The position numbers and the translations under genes were made by a program. The notes under the pieces were generated by a model. That model saw only the letters and a program-made list of their open reading frames with translations. It was not told where the DNA came from and made no database searches. Shown here in pieces: positions 30,080 to 39,276 of a DNA stretch of 64,000 nt; within the stretch, counting starts at the first letter, position 1, and each line of letters starts with the position of its first letter. Source of the DNA: Pseudomonas sp. TCU-HL1 (lineage in GTDB: Bacteria; Pseudomonadota; Gammaproteobacteria; Pseudomonadales; Pseudomonadaceae); contig NZ_CP015992.1 in NCBI RefSeq assembly GCF_001708505.1, positions 3,410,001 to 3,474,000 on the forward strand. The letters run 5' to 3'.

Positions 30080-30586
30080 TCAGACGCCGCCCAGGAAATC
30101 CATCTTGCCCACGTCCACGCCGTTGTGGCGGAGGATGGCGTAGGCTGTGGTGACGTGGAAATAGAAGTTCGGCATGGCGAAGCCGAGCAGGTACTCACGG
30201 CCGCTGAAGCTGATTTCGCCGCTGCGCATCTTTAACACCACGGTGCGGGTTTCGCTGCCTTCCAGCTGGGCGGCGTCGATTCCCTCGATGAACGCCAGCG
30301 TCTTGGCTATGCGGGCCTGCAGTTCCTCGAAACTGGTTTCCGTGTCAGCCCAGCTCGGCACATCGACGCCAGCCAGGCGCGCCGCGCAGCCCTTGGCGGT
30401 GTCGCTGACGATCTGTACCTGGCGGGCCAGGGGGAACATGTCCGGCGCCAGTCGCGATTCGATGAATACCTTGGGACCGATACCGCGCGCCTGGGCGTTG
30501 GCCTCGGCCTTCTTGAGGATGTTGGAGAGGTTGCCGAGCATGCGAGCCAGGACCGGGATGGACGCCTCGTACATGGACAAGGACAT
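30080..30586 (-). CDS. DUF1993-family protein
   Basis: Protein of 168 residues matching the DUF1993 family by MSLSMYEASIPVLARMLGNL at the start and a C-terminal FAMPNFYFHVTTAYAILRHNGV segment. The conserved histidine-containing C-terminal motif recalls DinB-like four-helix bundles, but no activity is established. The frame opens earlier at 30727; ATG 30586 gives the family N-terminus. It is divergent from the LysR gene that follows, which may regulate it. Confidence 0.8.
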   Translation of the reverse strand: MSLSMYEASIPVLARMLGNLSNILKKAEANAQARGIGPKVFIESRLAPDMFPLARQVQIVSDTAKGCAARLAGVDVPSWADTETSFEELQARIAKTLAFIEGIDAAQLEGSETRTVVLKMRSGEISFSGREYLLGFAMPNFYFHVTTAYAILRHNGVDVGKMDFLGGV

Positions 30587-30738
30587 GGTGATCGCTCCGT
30601 TTTCGGGTGGATGGAAAAGGCTCAGGTATAGCGCCTGCGAGCCGGTCCGGCAATGCGCCTGAAAAGTCCTGCCAGCTTGGCCAGTAACGCGGTAAATTCG
30701 CGCGATGCGCCCACTCGTCCCACCCACAGGACAACAGC

Positions 30739-31647
30739 ATGCAAGACCTCAACGATCTCTACTATTTCGCCAAGGTGGTGGAGCACGGCGGGTTCTCGTC
30801 TGCCGCTCGCCTGCTCGGCGTGCCGAAATCGCGCCTGTCGCGGCGCATTGCCGAGCTGGAAACCCGCCTCGGTGCGCGCTTGCTGCAACGCACCACCCGC
30901 AAGATGGCGCTGACTGATCTCGGCGAGCGTTTCCTGCGCCATTGTCAGGCCATGCTGCTGGAGGCCGAGCAGGCCGAGGAAGTGGTCGCCAGCCTCACCG
31001 TCGAACCGCGGGGCCGCCTGCGGGTGTCTTGCCCGGTGGAACTGGCGCACTCGATGCTGAAACACGTGATCGCCGATTTCCTCCAGCACTACCCCCAGGT
31101 GCAGTTGGACATGGTCCTCACCAACCGCCGGGTAGACCTGCGTGAGGAAGGGGTGGACGTGGCCTTGCGGGTGCGCGAGGAAGGCGACGAAGACCCGACC
31201 CTGATCGCCCGTGTGCTGAGCCCGGCCCAGGCCTTCCTGGTGGCCGCGCCCACACTGCTGGAGGGCGTGAGCATCCAGACACCGGACGACCTCCAGCACC
31301 TGCCAGCCTTGGGCGCGCTGGAAGCGGACCGACGCATCCACCACTACCTGCGCGACACGCGCGGCAACCGCCGCGAGGTGGTAATGGAGGCGCGCCTGGG
31401 CATCGAGGACTTCGACGTACGCAAGCACGCGGTGCTGGCCGGACTAGGGTTCAGCATGCTGCCGCAGATGAACTGCGAAGCCGAACTGCGCGACGGCAGC
31501 CTGGTGCGCCTGCTACCGGATTGGAGCCTGCCTGGGGGCCATCTCCAGGCGGTCTATACCCACCGGCGTGGCATGCTGCCAGCGGTGCGGGCCTGGATCG
31601 AACACCTGGCGGAAGCCTTCTCCCATCGCCAGGTTCCGGTCATCTGA
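30739..31647 (+). CDS. LysR-family transcriptional regulator
   Basis: Regulator of 302 residues: helix-turn-helix at about 1-62 (VVEHGGFSSAARLLGVPKSRLSRR in two halves) and a substrate-binding-like effector domain from about 90 to 295. Of the subgroup with short inter-lobe motifs such as VLAGLGFSMLPQ near 233-245, common in regulators of oxidoreductases and DUF1993-like genes. It is divergent from the DUF1993 gene, with a 152-base shared gap. Effector unknown. Confidence 0.85.
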   Translation: MQDLNDLYYFAKVVEHGGFSSAARLLGVPKSRLSRRIAELETRLGARLLQRTTRKMALTDLGERFLRHCQAMLLEAEQAEEVVASLTVEPRGRLRVSCPVELAHSMLKHVIADFLQHYPQVQLDMVLTNRRVDLREEGVDVALRVREEGDEDPTLIARVLSPAQAFLVAAPTLLEGVSIQTPDDLQHLPALGALEADRRIHHYLRDTRGNRREVVMEARLGIEDFDVRKHAVLAGLGFSMLPQMNCEAELRDGSLVRLLPDWSLPGGHLQAVYTHRRGMLPAVRAWIEHLAEAFSHRQVPVI

Positions 31648-31738
31648 AGCGTGGCCAGCAAGACAACCATTAGCTAGCTTCCTTTGCCGCCGTGAGTCAG
31701 GGATGATGAGCGGCGCCCTCCCCATTCCAGGTTCTGCC

Positions 31739-32920
31739 ATGAGCACGCCACGGCCGTCCGCGTCCTCCACCACCCTGCAGATCATCACCGTCGTTTTCTT
31801 CACCTTCATCAGCTTCCTCTGCGTCGGCCTGCCGATTGCCGTGCTGCCCGGCTACGTGCACAACGACATGGGCTACGGTTCGGTGATGGCGGGCATCGTC
31901 ATCAGTACCCAGTACCTGTCCACCCTCCTCTCCCGCCCGATGTCCGGCAGCCTGGCCGATCGCCTCGGCGCCAAGCGCGCGGTGGTGTACGGCCTGGCCT
32001 GCTGCGGCCTCTCCGGCGTACTGACGCTGCTCTCCACCTCCCTGGCGCAACTGCCCCTGTTGAGCCTGGCGCTGCTACTGGGCGGGCGCGTGCTGCTGGG
32101 CATCGGCCAAGGCCTGGTGGGCACCGGCTCCATCAGTTGGGGCGTGGGGCTGGTGGGCGCCGAGAACATGGCGCGGGTGATTTCCTTCAACGGCATCGCC
32201 TCCTACGGCGCCGTGGCCATCGGCGCACCGCTGGGCGTGGTGATGGTGGACGGTCTGGGCCTGTGGAGCATCGGCGGGTTGATCGCCCTGCTCTGCGCCA
32301 TCGCCCTCCTGCTGGCCTGGCCCAAACGTCCGGCACCTATCGTCCAGGGTGAGCGACTGCCGTTCAGCAACGTGTTCCTGCGCATCGCCCCCAACGGCAC
32401 TGCGCTGGCCCTGGGCTCCATCGGCTTCGGCACCCTGGCCACCTTCATCACCCTCTACTACGCCAGCCTCGGCTGGGAAGGCGCCGCCTTCTGCCTCACT
32501 GCCTTCGGCTGTGCCTTCATCGGCGCGAGACTGCTGTTCGTGGGCAGCATCAAGCACCTCGGTGGCTACCGGGTGGCGATCGTCTGCCTGGCCGTGGAAA
32601 GCCTCGGCCTGTTCCTGCTGTGGGCGGCAGCAACGCCCTGGCTGGCCCTCGCGGGCGCGGCGTTGACCGGGTTCGGCCTGTCGTTGGTCTATCCTGCCCT
32701 GGGCGTCGAAGCCGTCACGCGTATTCCGGCCGCCAGCCGCAGTTCGGCGCTGGGTGCCTACGCGGTATTCTTCGACCTGGCCCTGGGCATCGCCGGGCCA
32801 CTGATGGGCGCCATCGCAGGCGGCGCGGGTTTCGCCGTGATCTTCCTGGTGTCGGCCCTGATGGCGTTGACCGGCATGCTGATGAGCTACTGGCTGCTGC
32901 GCAGCGAAGCCCGAACCTGA
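31739..32920 (+). CDS. MFS transporter, YhhS/YfcJ type
   Basis: Major facilitator of 393 residues with twelve predicted membrane helices. Strong agreement with the YhhS group: GLPIAVLPGYVHNDMGYGSV near 30-50, the loop-2/3 motif SRPMSGSLADRLGAKRAVV near 70-90, and GFGLSLVYPALGVEAV near 318-335. Members export arabinose, glyphosate or other small molecules; the substrate here is unknown. ATG 31739 is preferred; the frame is open well upstream. YjbR/DUF2834/glycolipid-binding genes follow on the same strand with short gaps, suggesting an operon. Confidence 0.85.
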   Translation: MSTPRPSASSTTLQIITVVFFTFISFLCVGLPIAVLPGYVHNDMGYGSVMAGIVISTQYLSTLLSRPMSGSLADRLGAKRAVVYGLACCGLSGVLTLLSTSLAQLPLLSLALLLGGRVLLGIGQGLVGTGSISWGVGLVGAENMARVISFNGIASYGAVAIGAPLGVVMVDGLGLWSIGGLIALLCAIALLLAWPKRPAPIVQGERLPFSNVFLRIAPNGTALALGSIGFGTLATFITLYYASLGWEGAAFCLTAFGCAFIGARLLFVGSIKHLGGYRVAIVCLAVESLGLFLLWAAATPWLALAGAALTGFGLSLVYPALGVEAVTRIPAASRSSALGAYAVFFDLALGIAGPLMGAIAGGAGFAVIFLVSALMALTGMLMSYWLLRSEART

Positions 32921-32934
32921 AGGAGCAGGAACCC

Positions 32935-33282
32935 ATGACCCCCGATCAAGTCGCCACGTTCTGCCTGCAACTTCCCGGCGCCCGGGAAGACCTCAAGTGG
33001 GGCAGCAACCGGGTGTTTTCCATTGCCGGCAACAAGATGTTCGCCATCCTCGACTTCATGGGCGACGGCCTCACCTTCAAGGTCGACAAGGACCTCTTCC
33101 TCGGTTATGTCGACCGCCCCGGCATCATCCCCGCGCCGTACCTGGCGCGGGCCCACTGGATCGCCATGCAGCGCCCCTACCCCATGAGCGACGAGGAGCT
33201 GCGCGACCTGATCACCCGCTCCCACCAACTGGTGGTGGCACGCCTGCCGAAGATCCGTCAGGTGGGACTGCTGCTCGACTGA
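32935..33282 (+). CDS. MmcQ/YjbR family protein
   Basis: Protein of 115 residues in the YjbR (MmcQ) family of small CyaY-like fold, DNA-binding-like proteins. MTPDQVATFCLQLPGAREDLKWG at the start and the C-terminal ITRSHQLVVARLPK are characteristic. Biochemical role unknown. AGGAGCAGGA precedes ATG 32935. It starts 15 bases after the MFS stop. Confidence 0.85.
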   Translation: MTPDQVATFCLQLPGAREDLKWGSNRVFSIAGNKMFAILDFMGDGLTFKVDKDLFLGYVDRPGIIPAPYLARAHWIAMQRPYPMSDEELRDLITRSHQLVVARLPKIRQVGLLLD

Positions 33283-33306
33283 TTCTTTCACTCACAAGGA
33301 TGTGCC

Positions 33307-33618
33307 ATGTCGCTTCGTCAATTCGCCCTGCTCGCCCTCGTCCTGTTTGGCGGCTACACCCTCTATGTGATGGCTATCAGCGAACAGCCGCTGCTGGAAT
33401 TCGGCGCCCAGCTCATGGGCCGGCCCGATACCGCCCAGGTGGTGATCGACCTCTACCTGGCCTGCGCACTGATCGCTATCTGGATGTACCAGGACAACCG
33501 CCGCCAGGGCCGCAGCCTGGCCTACTTGCTACCCTTCTACCTGCTGACCGCAGTGTTCGCCTCCATCGGGCCACTGCTCTACCTGGCCCTGCGCACCCCC
33601 AAGGACAACGAGGCATGA
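33307..33618 (+). CDS. DUF2834-like small membrane protein
   Basis: Membrane protein of 103 residues with three hydrophobic helices (about 5-25, 42-62, 72-95) and a polar C-terminal tail TPKDNEA. The pattern DLYLACALIAIWMYQDNRRQGRS resembles DUF2834 proteins. AAGGATGTGCC lies ahead of ATG 33307. Function unknown. It is part of the MFS-YjbR gene string. Confidence 0.7.
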   Translation: MSLRQFALLALVLFGGYTLYVMAISEQPLLEFGAQLMGRPDTAQVVIDLYLACALIAIWMYQDNRRQGRSLAYLLPFYLLTAVFASIGPLLYLALRTPKDNEA

Positions 33619-33622
33619 GCCG

Positions 33623-34180
33623 ATGAGAACGACCGCCCTCTGGACCCACCTCTGGAACACTCGGGCACCTACCCAGGGCCTTGAGGACTTCCGCCTGGAG
33701 GGGCGGCGGGTGGACAGCGGAATTCTGGCCTTCGATGACGAAGGCAAACCCTATCGCCTGAGCTACACGCTGGAGTACGGGAAAGGCTGGGAGCCCCGGG
33801 CCTTCAACGCCACGGTGCGTGATGGGCGCGGCAGCCACAGCCTGGCGCTGCACCGGGACGGCCTGCACTGGTTCGATGGTTCCGGGCAGAAGCTGCCCGA
33901 GCTCTCCGGCAGCCTCGACCTGGACCTCTGGCCCACGCCCTTTACCAACAGTCCGAGCATCTGGCGGCTGTTCCTCAATCCGGACGAACGCCGGGAAATC
34001 GACACGGTGTTCGTCGAAGCGCCGCAACTGACGGTGCGCCGCATGCGCCAGGCCTACACGCGCCTGGACACCCACCATTACCTCTACCAGAACCTCGATG
34101 GCAGTGGCTTCGAAGCGGTGCTGACCCTGGATGAGGATGGCCTGGTGAACCGCTATCCGCTGTTCTTTCAGCGGTTGTGA
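33623..34180 (+). CDS. Putative glycolipid-binding family protein
   Basis: Soluble protein of 185 residues, rich in beta strands, matching the putative glycolipid-binding family by LEDFRLEGRRVDSGILAFD near 21-39, LDLDLWPTPFTNSPSIWRL near 98-116 and the C-terminal DEDGLVNRYPLFFQRL. No signal peptide. The ATG is five bases after the preceding stop. The binding role is inferred from the family name only. Confidence 0.75.
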   Translation: MRTTALWTHLWNTRAPTQGLEDFRLEGRRVDSGILAFDDEGKPYRLSYTLEYGKGWEPRAFNATVRDGRGSHSLALHRDGLHWFDGSGQKLPELSGSLDLDLWPTPFTNSPSIWRLFLNPDERREIDTVFVEAPQLTVRRMRQAYTRLDTHHYLYQNLDGSGFEAVLTLDEDGLVNRYPLFFQRL

Positions 34181-34198
34181 TGGGCAAGAGCCGGCCAT

Positions 34199-34296
34199 TG
34201 TAGGGGCGAATTCATTCGCCAACCGGACCGCAGGTTCGGCCTCGAAGGCCTCAGAGGGCAGCTGCGCTGCCCTTGGCGAATGAATTCGCCCCTACA
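34199..34296. repeat. 98-bp-class palindromic element, copy 4
   Basis: Nearly identical to copy 3 in both outer arms and in the inner CCGGACCGCAGGTTCG. It again occupies a convergent gap, between the glycolipid-binding protein gene and the RND pump gene. Confidence 0.85.
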
Positions 34297-34316
34297 GCAA
34301 CAGCGCTGCCTGCAAA

Positions 34317-37300
34317 TCAAGCCGGCGCCGCCTCCAGCTTGTGGATAGGCTTCCAGCGGCGCAGTTGCTGGTAGAGGGTCGGCACCACGAACAGGGTGAA
34401 GAAGGTCCCCACCAGCAGGCCACCGACGATGACCATGCCGATCTGCTGCCGGCTTTCCGCGCCAGCACCCGTGGCGATGGCGAGCGGCACCGAGCCCAGC
34501 ACCATGGCGCCGGTGGTCATCAGGATCGGCCGCAGGCGTTTCACCGAGGCCTCCATCACGGCTTCGTGCAGGTCCACGCCCTGGCGCAGCAGCTGGTTGG
34601 CGAACTCGACGATGAGAATGCCGTGCTTGGTGATCAGGCCGATGAGGGTGACCATCCCCACCTGCGAATAGATGTTCAGGGTGCCGCCGAAGAGGGTCAG
34701 CGCCAGCAACGCGCCGGCCATGGAGAGCGGCACGCTGAAGAGGATGATCAGCGGGTCGATGAAGCTCTCGAACTGCGCCGCCAGCACCAGGTAGATGAAC
34801 ACCAGGGCCAGGGCGAAGATCAGCGCCACGCCGGTGCTGGAGTCCTTGAAGTCCCGCGAGGTGCCGGTGTAGTCGAACTGGGTATCCGGCGGGAATACCT
34901 CGCGCGCCACCGCCTCAAGGTGATCCAGCGCTTCGCCCAGGGTGTAGCCGGAGCCGACGCTGGCGGTCACGGTCACCGCGCGCAGCTGGTTGAAGTGGTT
35001 GAGCTCACGCGGGGCCACGGTTTCGCGCACATCGATCAGGTTGGCCAGCTGCACCATGCTGTCGTTGCGTCCGCGGACGTATACGCGGTTGAGGTCGTCC
35101 GGGTTGCTGCGGTCGACGTTGGCCAGCTGCACCAGCACGTCGTATTGCTCGCCGTTCTGCTTGAAGCGGGTCACCTGGCGGCTGCCGAACAGGCTTTCCA
35201 GGCTGCGTCCGATGGCGGCGACGTCGGTGCCCACCGCCATGGCCTGCTCGCGATTGACGGTGACTTTGAGCTGCGGCGAGTTGAGCTTGAGATCGCTGTC
35301 CAGGCTTTCCAGCCCCGGATAGTCGCGGACGCGATCCATCAACTGGTCGACGTACTTCTGCAGCTCGCTGTACTCCAGCGAGGAGCGGATCACGAAGTTT
35401 ACCGGCTGGTTGCGCGCGCTCTGCCCCAGCGGTGGCCGGTTGATGGGGAAGGCGCGCACACCGGGAATGTCCCGCAGCTTGGGCAGGAGCTCGTCACGGA
35501 TCTCGAACTGGCTGCGCTCGCGGTCATCCCAGGGCTCCAGCTTGAGGAAGGACAGGCCCTGGGCCACGGTGGGGAAGCCCACTACCACCATGTAGCGGTT
35601 GGCTTCGGGGATCGACTGGTAGGCCTCTTCCAGCATCTTCGCGTAGCGGCTGGTGTATTCGATGGTGGCGCCGTCGGGGCCGTTGAAGGAGCCGACGATG
35701 GTGCCGGTGTCTTCGGTGGGTGCCAGCTCGCTGCGCAGGCCGTTGAACAGCAGCAGGCAGAGCACGAGAATGCCCACCAGCAGCAGCACGACCAGCCCCC
35801 AGGCCCGCAACACCCGCTCCAATACGTGGCGATAGCTGTACGTCAGGCCGTTGAGGAAGCTTTCCACCAGGTTGTACAGCCGACCATGTTGCTGCGCCGC
35901 GTGGGGCTTGAGCAGGTGCCCGCACATCATCGGCGAGAGGGTCAGGGCGACGAAGCCCGATACCAGCACCGCCCCGGCGAGCGTCCAGGAGAATTCGGTG
36001 AAGAGCTTGCCCGAGGTGCCCTGCATGAAGCCGATGGGGGCGTAGACGGCGGCCAGGGTCAGGGTCATGGCGATCACTGCGAAGGCGATCTCGCGGCTGC
36101 CCTTGTAGGCAGCCTGGAGTGGCGACATGCCTTCCTCGATGTGCCGGTGGATGTTCTCCAGCACCACGATGGCGTCGTCCACCACCAGGCCGATGGCGAG
36201 CACCATGGCCAGCAGCGTCAGGGTGTTGATGGAGAACCCCAACAGCACCATGAGGCTGAAGGCACCGATCAGCGACACCGGGATGGTCACCAGGGGAATC
36301 AGGGTGGCGCGCAGGGAGCGTAGGAACAGGAAGATGATCAGGATGACCAGCACCACCGCTTCCCAGATGGTGGTGTAGACGTTGTCGATGGACTCGCGAA
36401 TGAACAGCGAGTTGTCGTTGGCGATGGTCATTTTCATGCCGTCCGGCAGCAACGCGCGCAGTTCCGGCAAGGCGGCGTCGAGTCCGTCGGAAATCTCCAG
36501 CGGGTTGGCCGTGGCCTGCTTGACCAGCCCCAGGGACACGGCCGAGCGCCCATTGAAGCGCACGATGCTGCGCTCGTCCGCCGCGCCGATCTCGGCATGG
36601 CCGACGTCGGCCAGGCGCAGCAGGTAGCCGCGCTGGTCATTGAGGATCAGGTCGTTGAATTCCTCGGGGGTACGCAGGTCGGTTTCCGACAGCACGCTGA
36701 ACTCGCGCTGCACGGACTCGATGCGCCCCGCCGGGATTTCCACGTTCTGCCGTCGCAGGGCATCTTCCACGTCCTGCACCGTGAGGTCGTGGGCGGCGAG
36801 CTTTTCAGGGTCCAGCCAGACGCGCATGGCAAAGCGCCGCGCGCCACGGATCTGCACCTCGGACACTCCGGGAATGGTCTGCAGGCGGTCGCGCACCACC
36901 CGCTCCAGCACGTCGGTGATTTCCATCGCCGAGTGCTGCTCGCTGTAGAAGGCGATCCAGATCACCGGCTGGGCGTCGGCCTCGACCTTCTGCACGATGG
37001 GTTCGTTGATCTCGTCCGGCAGCAGGCCGCGCACCCGGCCCAGGCGGTCGCGCACGTCGTTGGCAGCCTCGTCGGCGTTGGTGCCGAGGCGGAACTGCGC
37101 GGTGATTTGGGTGTTTTCCGAGCGGCTGATGGAGGCCACGAAGTCCAGGCCTTCGATGCCGGACAGGACATCCTCGATGGGCTGGGCCACCTGGGACTCC
37201 ATGATCTCCGGGCTGGCGCCGGGGTAGATGACGTTCACCGTGACGATGGGCACGTCGATATTGGGGTATTCCCGCACCGCCAGCCGCTGATAGGCCAGTA

Positions 37301-37376
37301 GCCCGAGCAGGACCAGGATCAGCGACAGGACGGTGGCGAATACCGGCCTGCGGATGCACACATCGGAGAGAGTCAT
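34317..37376 (-). CDS. RND efflux pump inner-membrane component (HAE1 family)
   Basis: AcrB-type proton antiporter of 1019 residues with twelve helices and two large periplasmic loops. Typical landmarks: IRRPVFATVLSLILVLLGL at the start, ADEAANDVRDRLGRVRGLLP in the first loop, the TM4 proton-relay region LAMVLAIGLVVDDAIVVLENIHR near 400, and a matching C-terminal segment (IGLITKHGILIVEFANQLL). It exports drugs or metabolites together with the adaptor encoded just upstream; the genes overlap by 4 bases. No outer-membrane channel gene is adjacent, so it probably borrows one, as TolC/OprM-using pumps do. Substrate unknown. Confidence 0.9.
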   Translation of the reverse strand: MTLSDVCIRRPVFATVLSLILVLLGLLAYQRLAVREYPNIDVPIVTVNVIYPGASPEIMESQVAQPIEDVLSGIEGLDFVASISRSENTQITAQFRLGTNADEAANDVRDRLGRVRGLLPDEINEPIVQKVEADAQPVIWIAFYSEQHSAMEITDVLERVVRDRLQTIPGVSEVQIRGARRFAMRVWLDPEKLAAHDLTVQDVEDALRRQNVEIPAGRIESVQREFSVLSETDLRTPEEFNDLILNDQRGYLLRLADVGHAEIGAADERSIVRFNGRSAVSLGLVKQATANPLEISDGLDAALPELRALLPDGMKMTIANDNSLFIRESIDNVYTTIWEAVVLVILIIFLFLRSLRATLIPLVTIPVSLIGAFSLMVLLGFSINTLTLLAMVLAIGLVVDDAIVVLENIHRHIEEGMSPLQAAYKGSREIAFAVIAMTLTLAAVYAPIGFMQGTSGKLFTEFSWTLAGAVLVSGFVALTLSPMMCGHLLKPHAAQQHGRLYNLVESFLNGLTYSYRHVLERVLRAWGLVVLLLVGILVLCLLLFNGLRSELAPTEDTGTIVGSFNGPDGATIEYTSRYAKMLEEAYQSIPEANRYMVVVGFPTVAQGLSFLKLEPWDDRERSQFEIRDELLPKLRDIPGVRAFPINRPPLGQSARNQPVNFVIRSSLEYSELQKYVDQLMDRVRDYPGLESLDSDLKLNSPQLKVTVNREQAMAVGTDVAAIGRSLESLFGSRQVTRFKQNGEQYDVLVQLANVDRSNPDDLNRVYVRGRNDSMVQLANLIDVRETVAPRELNHFNQLRAVTVTASVGSGYTLGEALDHLEAVAREVFPPDTQFDYTGTSRDFKDSSTGVALIFALALVFIYLVLAAQFESFIDPLIILFSVPLSMAGALLALTLFGGTLNIYSQVGMVTLIGLITKHGILIVEFANQLLRQGVDLHEAVMEASVKRLRPILMTTGAMVLGSVPLAIATGAGAESRQQIGMVIVGGLLVGTFFTLFVVPTLYQQLRRWKPIHKLEAAPA

Positions 37377-38389
37377 GCGCCACCTCGCGCTACGGTGCGG
37401 ACCTCCAGCCCCGGGCTGACCTTCTGCCAGCCCGCGGTAATCACCTGCTCATTGCCCTGCAGGCCTTCGCGAACCTCAGCCTTGCCGCGCAGGCGCTGGC
37501 CGATCTTGATGGGCCGCCGCTCCACCTTGCCGTCCACCACGAGGTTGACGAACAGCTGCTGCCCCACGGGCATCACTGCCTCCTCGGGAATCAACAGGGC
37601 CTCCGGGCGCTCGGCGAGGATCACCGACACCTTCACGAACTGACCGGGCTTGAGTCGGTGTTCCTTGTTGGGAATCTGCGCCCGAATTGCCTGGCTGCGG
37701 CCAATCTCGTCCAGACGCGGGTTGAGCGCGATGATCTCGCCGCGGAAGCGCTCGCCCGGATAGGTGTCCAGGCTGAGTTCCACCGGCTGGCCAAGACTCA
37801 CCTGGCTGACCGCCTTCTGCGGTACGCGGAAATCCACCTTCAGCGGGTCGAGCACTTCCAGATTGACCATGTCCTGCCCGGCGCTGAGGTAGTCGCCGAC
37901 GCTGACCTGACGCAAGCCGAGGGTGCCGTCGTAGGGCGCGCGGATCTGCGTCTTGTCGAGGCGCGCCTGGGCCAGCGCCAGGCTGGCGCGGGCAGCCTGC
38001 TCCTGGGACTGGGACTCGTCCTGCGCCTGGGCATTGCTGGCGCCACGGGAGTACAGCATCTTCGCCCGCTGGTAGCTCTTTTCCGCCAGGTCCAGATTGG
38101 CGCGGGCCTGGGCCAGCTCGGCACGGGCGATGGCATCATCCAGGCTAACCAGCAGCTCACCGCCCTTGACCGTCTCGCCCTCGCGGAAATGCAGGCTGGC
38201 TACCCTGCCCTCCACTTCCGGGCGAATCATTACCGACTCGTCGGAACGCAGCGAGCCGAAGGTCACCAGCTCGTCGCGCACCAGCGCCCGCTGCGGCTCG
38301 GCCACTTCCACCAGCGGCGCCTCCTGGGCCACGGCGGACAACGAGGCGAACGCCCCGAACAACAGCCAAACACTGCGACGGACCTTCAT
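37373..38389 (-). CDS. RND efflux periplasmic adaptor (membrane fusion protein)
   Basis: Adaptor of 338 residues with a signal sequence (MKVRRSVWLLFGAFASLSAVAQ), lacking a lipobox cysteine, so it is periplasmic rather than a lipoprotein. Lipoyl half-motifs (VEGRVASLHFREGETVKGGELL and the later APYDGTLGLRQVSVGDYLSAGQ) flank a coiled-coil hairpin rich in Ala/Gln/Arg (about 105-165). ATG 38389 is chosen over the frame opening at 38461 because it gives the signal peptide. First gene of the pump pair, coupled to the permease by a 4-base overlap. Confidence 0.88.
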   Translation of the reverse strand: MKVRRSVWLLFGAFASLSAVAQEAPLVEVAEPQRALVRDELVTFGSLRSDESVMIRPEVEGRVASLHFREGETVKGGELLVSLDDAIARAELAQARANLDLAEKSYQRAKMLYSRGASNAQAQDESQSQEQAARASLALAQARLDKTQIRAPYDGTLGLRQVSVGDYLSAGQDMVNLEVLDPLKVDFRVPQKAVSQVSLGQPVELSLDTYPGERFRGEIIALNPRLDEIGRSQAIRAQIPNKEHRLKPGQFVKVSVILAERPEALLIPEEAVMPVGQQLFVNLVVDGKVERRPIKIGQRLRGKAEVREGLQGNEQVITAGWQKVSPGLEVRTVARGGA

Positions 38390-38496
38390 CTGGAGCCTCT
38401 GGAACTGGAGGGGGGAAGGAGGTCTGCCGACTGTATCGGCAGACCCTGGCCGCGGCATCAAGAAGATGATGCCACGCTGTGTCGCTTTGTTTCGCC

Positions 38497-39276
38497 TTAC
38501 TGACGCATGCCGCGCCCGCTCACCAGGAGGCGGATGCAGGCGACGTAGAGGATGACCATGGTCAGCAGCATCAGGGCGATGGCGACGCCGATGTTGATGT
38601 CGGACACGCCGAGGATGCCGTAGCGGAAGGCGTTGACCATGTGCAGGATCGGGTTGCCCAGGGAGACCGCCTGCCAGAATGGCGGCAACAGGTTGATCGA
38701 GTAGAACACGCCGCCCAGGTAGGTCAGCGGGGTCAGCACGAAGGTCGGGATGATCGAGATATCGTCGAAGTTGCGCGCATACACGGCGTTGATGAAGCCG
38801 CCCAGGGAGAAGATGGTGGCGGTCAGCAGCACCACCAGCGCCGTCACCCCGATGTGGTGCACCGAGAGCTTGGTGAAGAACAGCGACAGGAAGGTGACAA
38901 TCACCCCCACCGCCAACCCACGCAGCACGCCGCCGATGGTGTAGCCGAGCAGGATGGTGTGTGCCGACACCGGCGACACCAGCAGCTCCTCCACCGAGCG
39001 CTGGAACTTGCTGCCGAAGAAGCTCGACACCACGTTGCTGTAGGAGTTGGTGATGACCGACATCATGATCAGGCCGGGGACGATGTAGTCCATGTAGCTG
39101 AAGCCGCCCATGTCGCCGATCTGGCGGCCGATCAGGTTGCCGAAGATGACGAAATACAAGGCCATGGTGATGGCCGGAGGCAGCAGGGTCTGCGGCCAGA
39201 TCCGCGTGAAGCGGCGGACTTCGCGATAAACGATGGTATTGAGGGCGACCAGGTTGGCCGAGAGTTCCGAACTCAT
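38497..39276 (-). CDS. ABC-2 type exporter permease, YadH-like
   Basis: Integral membrane protein of 259 residues with six helices, of the ABC-2/NodJ/YadH type. Markers: TIVYREVRRFTRIWPQTLLP near the start, SSFFGSKFQRSVEELLVSPV near 84-103 and the C-terminal LGNPILHMVNAFRYGILGVSD. It pairs with the ATPase whose gene overlaps it by 4 bases upstream. The substrate is undefined for YadGH-type exporters. Confidence 0.85.
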   Translation of the reverse strand: MSSELSANLVALNTIVYREVRRFTRIWPQTLLPPAITMALYFVIFGNLIGRQIGDMGGFSYMDYIVPGLIMMSVITNSYSNVVSSFFGSKFQRSVEELLVSPVSAHTILLGYTIGGVLRGLAVGVIVTFLSLFFTKLSVHHIGVTALVVLLTATIFSLGGFINAVYARNFDDISIIPTFVLTPLTYLGGVFYSINLLPPFWQAVSLGNPILHMVNAFRYGILGVSDINIGVAIALMLLTMVILYVACIRLLVSGRGMRQ